The notes: generated from the sequence alone by a model not told the origin. Counted from the stretch's first letter, positions 11,844 to 23,318 are shown. The stretch: DNA of 64,000 nt from Mycteria americana (GCF_035582795.1 NC_134367.1:107556062-107620061), one strand, 5' to 3'. Numbers and translations are program-made.

Positions 11844-11963
11844 AACGTTGGCAAAGCTCTGCAGAAGGGATGCCGCTACTTGGTGGTCGGCCTGCAAGGA
11901 TTAGCGGTGGCCTATTCCGCTCCCTTTGGGGTGGCAGCTCAGGTGGCATCCTTCGTCCGCTAG
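11844..11963 (+). CDS. C1orf115: C1orf115 (RDD1) coding exon 2, C-terminus
   Basis: This exon encodes 39 residues plus the stop: [20 protein letters not shown] followed by [19 protein letters not shown]. It is the most conserved part of the family, a hydrophobic, Gly/Ala-rich C-terminus that could associate with membrane, and it ends in the conserved SFVR. The acceptor TCTCTCCGCAG directly precedes NVGK, and phase 0 matches exon 1. The stop is TAG at 11961-11963. Confidence 0.95.
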   Translation, partial: NVGKALQKGCRYLVVGLQGLAVAYSAPFGVAAQVASFVR

Positions 11964-12472
11964 CGCGGCTCCGCGCACCCCGCCGGGGAGGATGTGAGGC
12001 CATTGCTGCTTTCCTAGGACTAAATCTGAGACCCGCACCTGAGAAACCTCATGGACAGCCAGTCCCAGCCCCGAGCACCTCCGCCAGCCCTTTCCCTTGG
12101 ACTGAGTACTCTTCTCTGCAAAAACTTCCAGCGTTTTATAAAATCAGATCGGGTTGAAGAAATGCAAGGATGAGGAAATAATCTTCGACTAATTGATCTG
12201 AAGTTTGTTCTCGGACATGAGTTGGTTTTCTTAAAGCTTTGGGCTATGTGTGGAAGGAAGCCAAGGACAGATGGAAAAGCAAGTAGATGAGGGAGAGAGA
12301 AATGAAGGGAAGTAGAGGACGGGAGGCAGCCGGGGAGGTGGAGATCTGAGTCTGGCTACTGAGAGGAGTTGTCAAAGCAGTGGAGGAAACAGATAACGAG
12401 GGATCAGGAAAAGGCAGTCTTTGGTTTTGTGATGTCCTCCCCCCCCCCGCCCCCCGCCGAGGGTTAAGTTTA

Positions 12473-12496
12473 TGAGTATACTTAAAAGTATACTCA
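12473..12496. repeat. Short perfect inverted repeat (hairpin) in C1orf115 3' UTR
   Basis: The arms TGAGTATACTT and AAGTATACTCA are perfect reverse complements separated by only AA. The duplex is 11 bp long. Confidence 0.85.
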
Positions 12497-13367
12497 GATA
12501 TAAATGGACTGTGGTCTGAGACATGATGAGATTTGCTGCATCACCGTTGTTCATCTCAAACACTGGAGATCATGGGCCTTTAAATCTTAAGACTGATGTA
12601 AAAATCCAGAAAGAAAATGAGGTGTGTTTGTCTTCTGATTTTGGGGCGTTAAAGGTTCACTGTGATTAATATTTCAAACTTTTCCTCTGCTGCTGTGAAA
12701 CCTGCATATATTTCTCTTACGGAGAATGGAGTTGATATCTGACATACCGGATTCTGGAAGCTGGGGCTATAAGAACACCCAGTTCTGTGGTGTTCACTGG
12801 AAAAGAAAATGGATTACCAGCTGCATCTGAAAAAAACCTACATACAGCATTTGGTATAAGAATGTACAATCATTTTGTATCAGAATGGGGCCAAATACCC
12901 TGCCAGCTCCATCTTCATTTCCATATGTGGAAGTTGTAGCTAGAGAATGGAGAATGCCAACATCAGATGGCTCAGCTCAGTGGTGTGGATGGAGGAGCTT
13001 CCATGTGGCACCTCCAGGGATATAAATCTTGTACTGATGACCCAGGAACAAGAGGGTTTATGGGCCTTCAAAATTCTGCGGGTTTTGGTTTTGTTTGTTT
13101 TTTTTCTATCAGTCTTTTATGGTAGCAGTAAAGGATTTCCCTGCTAGCACTTGCTCTGTATTCTAGATCTTTCTAGTTTTGATAGTGTTTTTGTAATCAT
13201 GGACTTGACTTACATTCTGGAAAAAAAAAATGCTGTTCATTTGCTTTCTTCGCCTTTTTTTGAATGAAGGGGTTTGCACGTCTTAGCGAACCAGACTGTA
13301 TTTCTTTTAAATGTAGCAAATGAAACAAAGGTGGATTTTTTTAATGCTCTTTTCTAATTGGACTATA

Positions 13368-13373
13368 AATAAA
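13368..13373 (+). terminator. C1orf115: Poly(A) signal, C1orf115
   Basis: AATAAA is followed after about 10-25 bases by GTGATCCATGTCATGTGTTC, a GT-rich downstream element. It is the first strong signal seen after the stop. Confidence 0.7.
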
Positions 13374-13395
13374 AGTAATGTGATCCATGTCATGT

Positions 13396-16300
13396 GTTCA
13401 CCTACACACGCACAAAGGAGGAGTTTCTCAGCGGTGGCCCAGGCAGCAAGGGGAAGCTGCAATGTAAACTTCCCCGTGTTGTTCTGCCCGTGGCTCTTCT
13501 AGAAGGACACGGTTGTAGCCCAGACTGCATTGAAACGTTCAGGAAGGGCAAGGTGTGGAGATGAGGCTGTAGAGGATCTGAGGCTGCACGAGCTGGGGTA
13601 GGAATAGCCGCAAAAGGATTTCACTCCTTGATTTCATGCCTTTAGTTGTTTCTCTTGAGCTTCCTTGTGGGGACAGACCTGTCCCTCCAGTTGGCCCCAC
13701 CAGCATGCCAGAGGGTATTGATAACTGCTGTGTCTTCTGCAGTAAGAACAGGGCTGTCCTAACACCCACCTGCCACAGCAGCTTGCATATTTTGGGATTA
13801 ACTTCAAATTTTGTTACACCACTCTGTGTTTTACAGTGCTTTTATAGCATGAATCATTAGAGCTTTTTTTTAAATGACTAAAGCGATGCAGGGGCGATTT
13901 CTGTCTCCATTTCTCTGTGTGAAATGAGCGTCCATCTATTTGTCCATGTGTCCTCTGAATAGCAAGGCTGCTCCCTCATTTCAACACCCAGGGTCCAACC
14001 CATTCAGTGCAGGGACTTTCCACAAAGGTAAACATGAACTTTAGCCTGTGGTTAGCACAATGGTTACCACTGACTTTTGCCTGCTGACATATGGTCTCTG
14101 CTCACCTGGTGCAAATTTAAGGGAATAACCTGATTGCCATCCATACAGAACCAGAATGATATTTAAATGCTATTTCTGTGTGAGCCTGAGAAAAGAAGAG
14201 CTTGATGCATATTGGCAAGTCAGCTTCTGCTGAACGGGTGTTTCTAAAATAGACCAAAAACAAAGGAAGAAAGAAAAAGCAAGCACGTAACCTATGCTGT
14301 TGCTATAAAACAGCTGGTGATTCATGCCAGCCTATTTTCCTTCCTCAGAATGAACTGAGGGTTCCCACCGAGGCCACCAATTAGTGCTGCTTATCAGTTC
14401 TCCTTGAGCAGTAATTCACTCCTCAGCTGGCCAAGCCTTGGCCTGAGGGTTTGCTACTCTCTTCACCAGCCCAGCTGACGCAGCAGCGTCTAGAAAATCT
14501 GAATTTGGGGGATGAGGTTCATTTTTCAGCTGGGTGGATGGCAGAGGCCTGCAGTTCTTGTCAATCGTGGCAGCATCCCTCCTGTGCCAGGTCTACGACG
14601 CAAACAGGTGGGATGGGGCAGATCCTGCAGCGCTGTTGCTAAATGTTGTCTCAGGGGCATGGGAGACAAGAGGAAATACTCCCCGACTCACTCAGCATCG
14701 GGTGGCAGCTTGTCTGCTCAGCCAACAAGAAATACCAACCTCCGTGCGAAGCAGAGCTGTTGTGTTGGAAGTCTGCAAGTGACTCGGAGGAGAGCGAGAT
14801 GTCGGTGACGGCGAGGGAGGCTGGGCTCTCCAGGGCAGCCCTGACAGCGTGCCAAGCCAGGAGGGCAATCCAGGATTAACTCTTGGCTTCTGCACGGGCT
14901 TTATGTGCCCTTGGCGAGGCTGGCCTTGGACGAGTCACCCCAGCAGGGAGAGCTTTCAACCCACGGACGCAGGCAGGCTCTTTTCTTAAAGTGGTCTTGT
15001 CCGCAGCTTATCTCCTGGTTCCTTTGAGGAACAAAACAGACATTCGACCCTCATCGAGAAAGGTGGGATGCGGTGGATATTACAGTACAGCAGGCACCCA
15101 GGGAAGATTGGATGTTTGAGCTGGGCAAAATGCGTTCCTCCCTTCAGGCACTCGCTTGGCACCTCTACCCATCGTTTCACCTCACAGGTTTTTGTTTTCA
15201 GTGGTGTGCTACTGTGCCATCTTGTTCCCTTCAGGTTTCTACCTGCCTTTCACCATGTTTTATAACAAATGGCAGGATAAATAAGTTCGGGAAGCTGAAT
15301 GCATGCAAGAGTGGCAAGAAGTAGTCAACTCGTCCAAGCTTCTCTCAGGAATGAACTCCACTAACCTGACAGCCTGGCACGTCACTTTTAAATTAAATCC
15401 CCGGCTATTCCTAGTGCCTGCTCAATGAGTCACGGAGCAGAATAAAGCTTATTTCTGCCGGTTTTGCCAGAGCATTTAATTACTACTCTGGCTTACCGTA
15501 GGCTCTGAGGAAATGGCAGAGGACTCACAGCTATTGTCCTTTGTCCTGCAACATTAGCAGCAAGGAAGCGCTCCCGCACAGCTTGCTTTTGAAGTGCTGT
15601 AACTGAGGAGAGCCGTACCACACCACACCACGTCACCGCAGCACTCCAGGGCTTTGCCAGTCCCAGGCCAAGGTTCACTTCAGGGATGAAAGACCTTTCT
15701 GTCCTCTGCCCGTGGCAAGGGGGCAGGTTTTGTGCTGGGTTGCTGTAAAACCAGTTGTCTCTTTTTCTGTATCCCGAGTCCCTTGTTAGCTAGGCACTGG
15801 CCTCTTCTGAGACAAAACTGGTCCTAAATTGTGTACGAAGTTGCTGCAGTTACCTGTACAGCGTGTGCTTTGGAAATCCTTTTTCTTCAAGGAGCAGTAG
15901 AGAGCCTAGAGAGCTTGTAGATTAATGGAGATAATTACGTTAAAAGAAAGTAAAGGAATAAAATTCTCCCCCTTCTTCTCCTTGTAGGAAGTAGTATCAG
16001 GCTGCCAGGCCTGTTTTGGGATGAAGTCTAGCCTGAGCTCAGAGGGCGGTGCTCCTTCCTGAATCCAGCGTTGCCTACGAGGAGAGGCTCAGGGCTCTGG
16101 GCTTGTTCAGCTGCAGGAGGGAAGACTTAGGAGGGACCTGACAGCAGCTTTGCAGTACCTAAGAAGGGGTTGCCAACAAGATGAAGTCAGGCTACCGAGG
16201 TCCACAGCCAGGCAGCAAGGGGCAGTGGTCATAAATCGAAACTGGGGAGTTTCCAGCCGGATATAAGGGGAAAAAAAGCACTAATATGATCATTAAGCAT

Positions 16301-19300
16301 GAGAAGCATGCCTCAGGAGGCTGGGAAGTCTCTGTCCCTGGAGGCTTTCAAGGCATGACTGTACAAAGTGCAGAGCAGCACAGTGCAAATCCAGTGTTGA
16401 CCCTGCTGTGAGCAGGAGGCTGGAGGAGAGACCTCCTGGGGTCCGTCCAGCCTGGGGGACTCTCTGAGGCGGGATCCTGCCGTCATGAGCAGAAAGCTTA
16501 TATTTACCAACTGTATGGAGATGTAAAAGACAGACATCCTCACCCTTGCTAAAAGCGCAGATGCTAAGAATAAAGCTTTGCTTCTGATAACAAGAAGCGA
16601 CTTGTGAAGATGGCAGTGCAAACTGCCTGAGGAAGTTTGGCCCCCAGCGAAGTTTCCACTGCATTGCACGATGCTGGCTGAAAGGCAATTATCCTTTAGT
16701 GCCATCTCCTGGGAAAAAATCAGATTTCCAGCCTTGTCAGCCTGCCCTGTTGTTCTGTCTCATCTCCTGCAGGGATTTCCTGTCCTCCCCTAGGCTGGCC
16801 TCCTGGTTTGTCCAGACCCATCTTCAGGATGTTGAGCCCCAGCACTGTAACGCGTGTCTCCACGTACCAGTGTTTTCTACCCAAGTGAATCCTGAGCCTC
16901 CTGTTTGCAAGTGTCTCAAATGTAAAGCCATAGGAGCATTGTTCTTGGGTTGTTTTTTTTTTTTCCTTCAGCACCTAAAAATGCATTACACTTTGCCCCT
17001 GAGGTTTTTGCCATGCCTTAAAAACATTCATTAAGGATGTTTCACTGGAGGAAAGGGGATGAGCCCTGGCCATTTCTTGTTTCTGAATCTCATCCTCTGC
17101 TGGAGTCATCACAACTGCTTAAGACAGGACACATAATTTCAAATGCAGGAGGAACAGAGGTCGGCAGATGGGAACGACCCCCCCAGGAGCTGCCTTGGAC
17201 CCCAGCTCCAGCACGCCGTCTGCACTTGCCTCCTGATGCTTTCTGTATTCCCCTGTTTCTGCTGCCCAGAAAGCAATCCTTGCTCCTTCCTTTCCTGGGA
17301 CACTAAGCTAGCATCAGATTGCTTTTTCAGCTGTGCCTGAATTAGGGTGGGGACTTTCCTGTCCTTGGTGAATCCCATCCTCCCCCGTGATGGCTGCTAA
17401 ACCATAGCTGCAGAAGCATGTTAGTCCATGTGCTGCAGAATAAATGTACTGCTCCCCAGTAAAGCCTCTCCTTCGGTCCTTACCTGCTCTCCCAGATGAC
17501 ATGCAGCCCCACCCTGACTATTCAGATTCCTAAAGCTGCCTGACTGATATTATACTCACCTGGAGAATTGCAATTACAGAACATGAGGAGAACCTGTACC
17601 ATCATTAGCCTGGGCCGAACATTTGCCTGGAACAACCATTTCTGTATTGTCCTGGTGAATTTAGAGAGACTGAAGTTTAACATTTGACTGAAGGAAAAAG
17701 ACAATTTTGAATTCATCTTGCTATATGACTAGACAGCGAACGAAGTAGCCTACCGACCTGCCCAGCTTTTATGTATTTATGATTCCCCGTGTAGGAAAAG
17801 CCTCACAAAAAGATCCCTTTATCTCCTTGCTCTAGCTCCATTAAAAGGCATCTATCATTAATGACTCTATTTTTAATTCTATCATCGCCAATTATTCGCC
17901 TGAGATTTTTCCCTACATGAATGTCACTGAGCTCATTTCTAGTGCATGACTCACTGAACTCTGATTTCCTTGAAGATTGTAAGAGGAAACAGCAATGCTT
18001 TTATCCTCCCCTCCTCTCTATGAAGGAATCTTTTGAATTTATTGTTTGTTCTAAGTTTGGAAGGATATAATTTGTGTGTGTGTGCATAATATAATTTTTA
18101 TGATATCTTGTTGAAATCAGCATAGGATAACTGCATACTCGGCCGTGTCATTTCCTCATCCCTGCCTTTTGCTGAATTATCAGAGAGTCACTGGAAAAAT
18201 AACAGGCATATCTCTGGTGTGGGCATTTAACCCTATTCCTTTGCTGAGACAAGCCCAGCCTACATTTGGCTCCATCCTGACACCCTGTCACCTAATCTAG
18301 GCCAGCATTTTGCTGTCTTTGTCACTGGGATTTTTTTTTGTAATGTCCACCCAAATCACCCCCTCAGTGCGGTATTTTATGTGCTTTCCAAAGTACAGCA
18401 CTGTGCACATATTGAAGACCAACAAGCTCCCCAGTCACTTGTCTTTTTTTTTAGTGGAAATGAGTAATTCTTCAACTCTTTCCTCATCATTCATCTTAGA
18501 CTTCTGATTGAGCTGCTGCTACAAGAGAATCTAGGTTTGCCTCTATCAGAATTATTTCCAATTGCCCACTGCATCTGAAGGCAGATATGTTATTACTTTT
18601 TCCATAAAATTTGTTCCACCTGAAAATTTGTCATGTGGATGCTTATGAGCTGACACCATGCTTTTTCAAGATATGCCAGCATCACCCACTTTCATGACCA
18701 AGAGAGCCCAGCCCTGGTTTGCTGTGGGATTGATACCGCAAATCCTTCATCTGATCAGGCACGTTTTAAGGAGCCTGAGGCAAGAACCTGGTGCGGAGAA
18801 TTTCAGCACAACTGTCCTGAAGTTCAGTGAAGTTACAAGCAATTGAAAACAGGGTCATTCCCTTTTAGGTGCAGGTTTACTGTGCCTGCTCTGGCAATGG
18901 CAAAGACAAGCCTGTTGCACGAGAGGCTGTGAATTGTAAAAAAAGCAGGACCTCCATTTTGTCTGAATGGCTCTATTCACATTGCTTTATAGCAGAAGAA
19001 GGAGTTGGTGGCTCCTAAGTAAGCATCGGTGAGCCTGGGATGGAGGATTAAACAAACCTGCTGGTCAAGCTATTTACTGGAGGCTTTTCTTTTACTGGAG
19101 GTGAAGAAAGCTTTTCTCAAAGACTGCAGTCTTAGACCTGAAATGTTAAGCCACAACCATGTTCTCTGCAGCTATTTCTAATTTTACGTTCCTTGTATCA
19201 TAGCTGGAGTGGAGAGATTATGCAGATGCTGCTGCCTTCTGTTATTCCTCTTTAAGCTCCTTCATGCCGTGGTCTTCAAGAAGAGTCAGGGCTGAATGTA

Positions 19301-21424
19301 ACATCTGCTTTTCAGGGCTGGTTGGAACAAAATCTCCTAAGGCTCCAGGCCGGTAGATTAGGGAACAGAAGTTTAAGGTCCTTCTTGGATTTAGAAATAA
19401 TTTTGTCTCTAAATTAATATGCAATCACTAGCAAAGGCTAGTTATTTCTGAATTTAGTTAACAAATCCTTCAAACTGAAAGATACTGGGTTTGTGCACCA
19501 TTGTGCTGCCCATGATGTGTAACTAGGGAGGAGCTGTAGCTATTCACACCACCATCATGCTATAGAGGTCCATACTTCTCCAAATTCTCATGCTGGTAAA
19601 ATATATATATAGACTCCAGACCTGTTTTTTCTGGCACCCTGAAGAAAGGAGCAAGCAGTAAATCATCCAAAATGATTTTTTTCTTGTTCCAAATCCTGTC
19701 ATTTTGATGCCTCTCAGACTGAAGTCCGGAGGGCGAAAGCTTTCTGCATTTTGTGATTTGCACAGTGGTGAATAATACCAGTGCTCAGGAAATCACAGAA
19801 GATAGTTACTCATTTTTGCCTTAAGCTTGTGAAAATAAGCAGCAATGTTCATTAGGAATGCCTTTGCTTTTTGAAAAACTTGTGGCCAGCATAAATATTA
19901 ACTTTTCTTTCATTTATTTATTTCATTTGATGCATTGCTTTTATTGTTAGATTTGAAAAGCAGTTTGCGGGTTTTTTTTCCCTTTAGTACTTACGTTAAT
20001 TTGTTTTGATTCATGCTTGTAAGTGCTGCTTATCAAACAGTGCTTACTAATTAGACAGCGATGGCAGTTTTGTTGAACATTTGCTAATACATTAGATGTC
20101 TGTCTGAGAGCATTTTTCTGCTCCTGTGGGTGTGGTTGCAGATTAAAGATCTCTGTGTGAATTCAATTAAATTACAAAATATTGACTCCATGTTAAATGA
20201 GAAGATTAACTGAGAGCGCGCAAGTGCTCTCAGTCTGCTCAGCAGGGCTGGCTCTCCTCTTGTGTCTGTGGCAGCGTCATAAAAGTCATCACGAGTAATT
20301 ATTTTTGACTCAGGAGGTCAACCATTTGAAGGTGGTGGGGGAGGTCTGGTCAAACCAGCCCAAGCAGTGTAGCGCCTGTGATTTACCTGGCGCAATGGGG
20401 GGGTCCCAGGGATATGGAGGACGGGGTGTCTCACCGTGGCTGAGTGGTCGCAGCCCGCCTGTGCCGCAGTGGGACGGCATGTGGTGGGTTCAGGCTTGCT
20501 GCCAGGCAGCTGCCACAGCTGCCAGCAGCAATGGAGCAAGGAAAGCCTGTGTGTGAGGAGATCTGCCCTGCCGGAGGTACCCCTCGAGTCTTCCCTGCGT
20601 CAGTCCCGTCTCGAGCGCACCAGTTCTGCCCCATTTCAGACTGGCCGTTCAGGGTTACAAGCGGGAGCAGGAGGGGAAGCCCGTACTGGTGAGTGGAGCA
20701 GGAAATCTGCAGCGCTCGGCACAACACCGCATCCTCCTGGGGGTCCTGGGGGGCTTACAGGGACTCTCGTGATCTTGGGGCCAGACAGCGTGACTGAGCA
20801 GGATGGAACGCAAGCAACCTTCAGAAGAGCCCCATGCCACAGATGCAAGACAGGTAACTTATCTCGTAAAAAAACCCAATTTGCTCAGTAAAGCAGCGTA
20901 AGAAGGGGTTTCAAATGATGCAGAAGGTGAGCAGGTGGCAGACTATCTCTGCACGTGCCTCCCACACAGTCCAACAGCAGCACAAGGCTCTGCTGATCAA
21001 TAGTTAATCTCCCGAACAAACTGGGCTTATTCCAGGGGCGAATTCAAAATAAACAGTAAATCCTGCTTATCCTTAGTATTGTGGCCTACTTGTAGAAGGA
21101 GAAAGGTCTCAAAAACCTTGACTGGCATTAGGGCATGATTTAAACAGCGAAGTGGTGAACAAGAGAGCAAAGGGATTGCCCTCCCTTCTGCCCTCTCCCA
21201 AAGCTAATGTTATCAGAGACCTTCACCCCCAAATCAGTCAGTAAAATAAGAGGGAACAACTACCCAACATGGCCAGGGGAGCACTCAAGTAATACTGAGC
21301 ATCCTGATGAGGAATGCAGATGTTACTCCCTTCTGCACCACAGCTGGTCAGGTAGACTGTTAGTGTCCCAGCACTGCTGCCTGCCCAGCATCTCCCCCCC
21401 ACCCCGAAAGAAGCAGGCAAAGAC
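13396..21424. other. Intergenic, C1orf115 to the profilin gene
   Basis: No coding gene is recognised. It holds one decayed CR1 (16070-16468). Some blocks (15350-15480, 17520-18080, 20140-20230) have even composition and dense TF-like motifs, including an AP-1-like TGAGTCA near 15427. They could be conserved non-coding DNA but are not supported by comparison. Frames of up to 151 aa at 20431-20891 have no recognisable domain. Confidence 0.5.
16070..16468 (+). mobile_element. CR1 LINE 3' fragment, decayed, plus orientation
   Basis: The segment aligns by eye with the CR1 3' end: GAGGAGAGGCTCAGGG, then the equivalent of 'GGAGGGACCTGAC...CAGTACCT', and near the end GGAGAGACCTCCTGGGGTCC where CR1 has 'gacctc-ctgaggtccctt'. 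It is interrupted by non-matching DNA and has lost its terminal repeat, so it is old. Confidence 0.7.
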
Positions 21425-21442
21425 ATATGCAACAAAACCAGC

Positions 21443-21448
21443 TTTATT
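21443..21448 (-). terminator. PFN3: Poly(A) signal of the profilin gene
   Basis: TTTATT on the plus strand is AATAAA on the minus strand, 76 bases after the profilin stop codon. It gives the gene a short 3' UTR of its own. Confidence 0.7.
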
Positions 21449-21523
21449 TCCCTTCTCTGCCACAGCAACGACCGTGCCTCTGTGCTCAGGCAGAAGATGT
21501 CTGTCTCTTTGGCACTACTTGCT

Positions 21524-21919
21524 TCATGCTTTCATGCTCACAATCATATCATGGACCCTTTGGTTGAGGGCTCCTCTCTGGACTCCCTTCTCGCCCAGGA
21601 GGAAGATCAGGGCTTTGGGGGTCTTGCCAATACAGATGTCACTGTCTTTGCTTCTGGCATCCATCACGTTGTCTTCATCCACCAGCAGGTTGTCACAAAT
21701 CACACTGCACTTTTTGCCAGCTACGGTGATTCCCGTTAGCAGCAACGTATTCCGATCCTGGCCTGTGATCAAGGCCGCTTCTTGAGGCGAGATGGCTGCG
21801 AGGAGCCCTCCTGGCTTGGCCGCCCACACGCACTTGTTGTCAGAGAGGCCCACGATAGCCACATCTTCAACATTCCTGTCCGCCAGGATGCCATTGATGT
21901 AGTACTTCCAGTAATCCAT
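21524..21919 (-). CDS. PFN3: Profilin-3-like protein, intronless
   Basis: This is an intact 131-aa single-exon profilin. Profilins bind actin monomers, poly-proline ligands and phosphoinositides in the cytoplasm. The sequence begins MDYWKYYINGILADRNVEDV and contains AIVGLSDNKCVWAAKPGGLL, AAISPQEAAL and KALIFLLGEKGV. VWA-PGGLLAAISPQE and VMDARSK match mammalian PFN3 far better than PFN1, PFN2 or PFN4. Trp4 and Trp32 (poly-Pro pocket) are kept. The usual VIRD is VICD (Cys75 for Arg) and the usual GVHGG is GVQRG (Gln114 for His), both in the actin-contact surface. The start at 21919 has A at -3 and G at +4 and gives family length; an in-frame ATG at 22003 would add 28 residues without homology. 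Mammalian PFN3 is also intronless and testis-biased. The gene is divergent to MTARC, 884 bp from start to start. Confidence 0.9.
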   Translation of the reverse strand: MDYWKYYINGILADRNVEDVAIVGLSDNKCVWAAKPGGLLAAISPQEAALITGQDRNTLLLTGITVAGKKCSVICDNLLVDEDNVMDARSKDSDICIGKTPKALIFLLGEKGVQRGALNQRVHDMIVSMKA

Positions 21920-22803
21920 CGTGGCCGGGCTGTCCGAATCTCTCAGAAATGCCCTACACTGAGCTTCCCTGTCTTCTGCCTGCTGGGACGTTGGTCTCGG
22001 CACACTGATCCTAAAAATTTCAATTTGTGAGTTCGACCTTCAGATCCCTGCAAGCCTGAATGGGGGAGCTGCGGGAAGTCAACGGCCAAGGCTCTTGCTT
22101 TGCCTGTGAGGAGAGACCTGCGACGATAGTGGCGTTTGCCACTCCAGCCTGTTCTAAGTCGTATTTGCCTCGCAGCTGGGTGTCCCACAAAGTGACTTCC
22201 CCGCGACCCCGCCGACAAGAGGGAAGCTCTCGGAGGGGGTCTCACGGGTTTGGTACCAGGCAGCTGGCGCAGGCAGCCGCCCCAAGGCGGCCGAACGGCA
22301 CGGGACCCCCTAGCCCAACCTCAGGCGCCATTTGCCACCCCCCACACCAGCTCTTTGCCTCCAGCCACCCGTTTCCCCTTTTTTCTCTGCATTGACCCAA
22401 ACAGCTGAATTTCAGGTACTCATGTATTTCTACGCAGTTCATACTTTTTCCTCAACGTTGCTTGCAATAAAAGCCCAGACAGTAAAAGAAACGCCTGTAT
22501 TTGCTGCCTGTATTTTGTCAAGCTGGACACTGCCAGCGCGCACCCGATCTTTTATTTTCCACGCTGTGATCGCACTCTTTCTTCCACCAAGGTCTGGGCC
22601 CCGCGGAGGCCTCGGCCTGAAGCAGCGGGCAGCCGCCGGGGAAACCCGCGCAGGCCGCCGCGGCGCTGCCCGCAGCGAGGGCCCCTTGGGCGGCGGGGCC
22701 GGAGGGGGGCGGCCGCCGGCCCTCGGCCCGCCCCCGGCCCCGGCCCCGGCCCCGGCCCCGGCCCCTTCAGGCGCCGCGCCGCCGCTGCCGCGGCCCAGTC
22801 GCC
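21920..22803. promoter_or_regulatory. Divergent intergenic region between profilin and MTARC, with CpG island
   Basis: These 884 bp separate two start codons in opposite directions. The MTARC-proximal 200 bp and exon 1 are a strong CpG island (about 22590-23170), while the profilin side is of ordinary composition. The region must contain the MTARC promoter and probably also serves the profilin. Exact transcription starts cannot be read from the sequence. Confidence 0.6.
22732..22765. repeat. (CCCCGG)n hexanucleotide tract, 5.7 copies
   Basis: There are five perfect CCCCGG units plus CCCC. On the minus strand this reads as the GGGGCC motif. It lies 38 bp upstream of the MTARC start codon, in the promoter or 5' UTR. 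Confidence 0.9.
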
Positions 22804-23078
22804 ATGAAGGGGGCGCGGGGCGCGCTGGGCCTGTCGCTGCGGGCGGCGCGGCCGGGCTGGCTGTGGGGGGCGGCGGCGCTGCTGGCGCTGGGCGCCCTGC
22901 TGGGGGCCTGGCGGTGGGCCGGCGGGCGGAGGCGGGCGGCGGGGCGCCGCCGCCGCTTGCAGCGGGTGGGGACGGTGCTGAGCCTCTTCGTGTACCCGGT
23001 GAAGTCGTGCCGGGGGGTGGCGGTGCGGCGGGCGCAGGTGACGCCGATGGGGCTGCGGAGCGGGGAGCTGCGGGACAG
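22804..23078 (+). CDS. MTARC1: MTARC coding exon 1 (mitochondrial amidoxime-reducing component)
   Basis: The full gene encodes a 337-aa molybdenum-cofactor enzyme of the outer mitochondrial membrane. It reduces N-hydroxylated compounds (amidoximes, hydroxamic acids, N-hydroxylated bases) with electrons from cytochrome b5 type B and NADH-cytochrome b5 reductase. This exon gives residues 1-91 and two bases of codon 92: a hydrophobic membrane anchor (about residues 18-38, LWGAAALLALGALLGAWRW), an Arg-rich stretch, then the start of the MOSC N-terminal barrel (RVGTVLSLFVYPVKSCRGV, MGLRSGELRDR). The donor is GGGACAG/GTACGG. The start codon has G at -3 and yields the same total length as human MTARC1. 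Birds appear to have one copy here, so the choice of symbol between MTARC1 and MTARC2 is nominal. Confidence 0.93.
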
Positions 23079-23318
23079 GTACGGCGCGGGCGGGGCGAGG
23101 CGCGGTGCTGCTGCCCGGCCCCCGGCGGGGGCAGGCCCTGCTGCCAGGCCTCCGTCCCGGCTCCGCGCCTGTGAGGTGTTTTCGTCAAGGCCTTTGAAGA
23201 GGCGCCCGTTGTGCTGGTGCTGCCGTGGCCGGCACGCCGCGGGGCTGCGGGAATACCCTGTGCTCGGCGTCGGCCTTTAACGTTGTTCGACGCGTTTCTG
23301 TCCCCTGTCACGCTACAG

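Larger units (their letters stand above)
11964..13395 (+). other. C1orf115: C1orf115 3' UTR
   Basis: Sequence from the stop to just past the poly(A) signal at 13368-13373. It includes a C-rich run (12439-12458) and, beside it, a near-perfect palindrome at 12473-12496. The 3' end is inferred from the signal and the following GT-rich DNA. Confidence 0.65.

Noticed and set aside
21207-21785. 192-codon plus-strand frame opposite the profilin
   Set aside because: Antisense shadow of the profilin gene with no homology of its own.
22439-23311. 290-codon minus-strand and 280-codon plus-strand frames over the MTARC CpG island
   Set aside because: Pro/Ala/Gly-rich shadows of the GC-rich MTARC promoter and exon 1, including the CCCCGG repeat translated as a Pro/Ala run.
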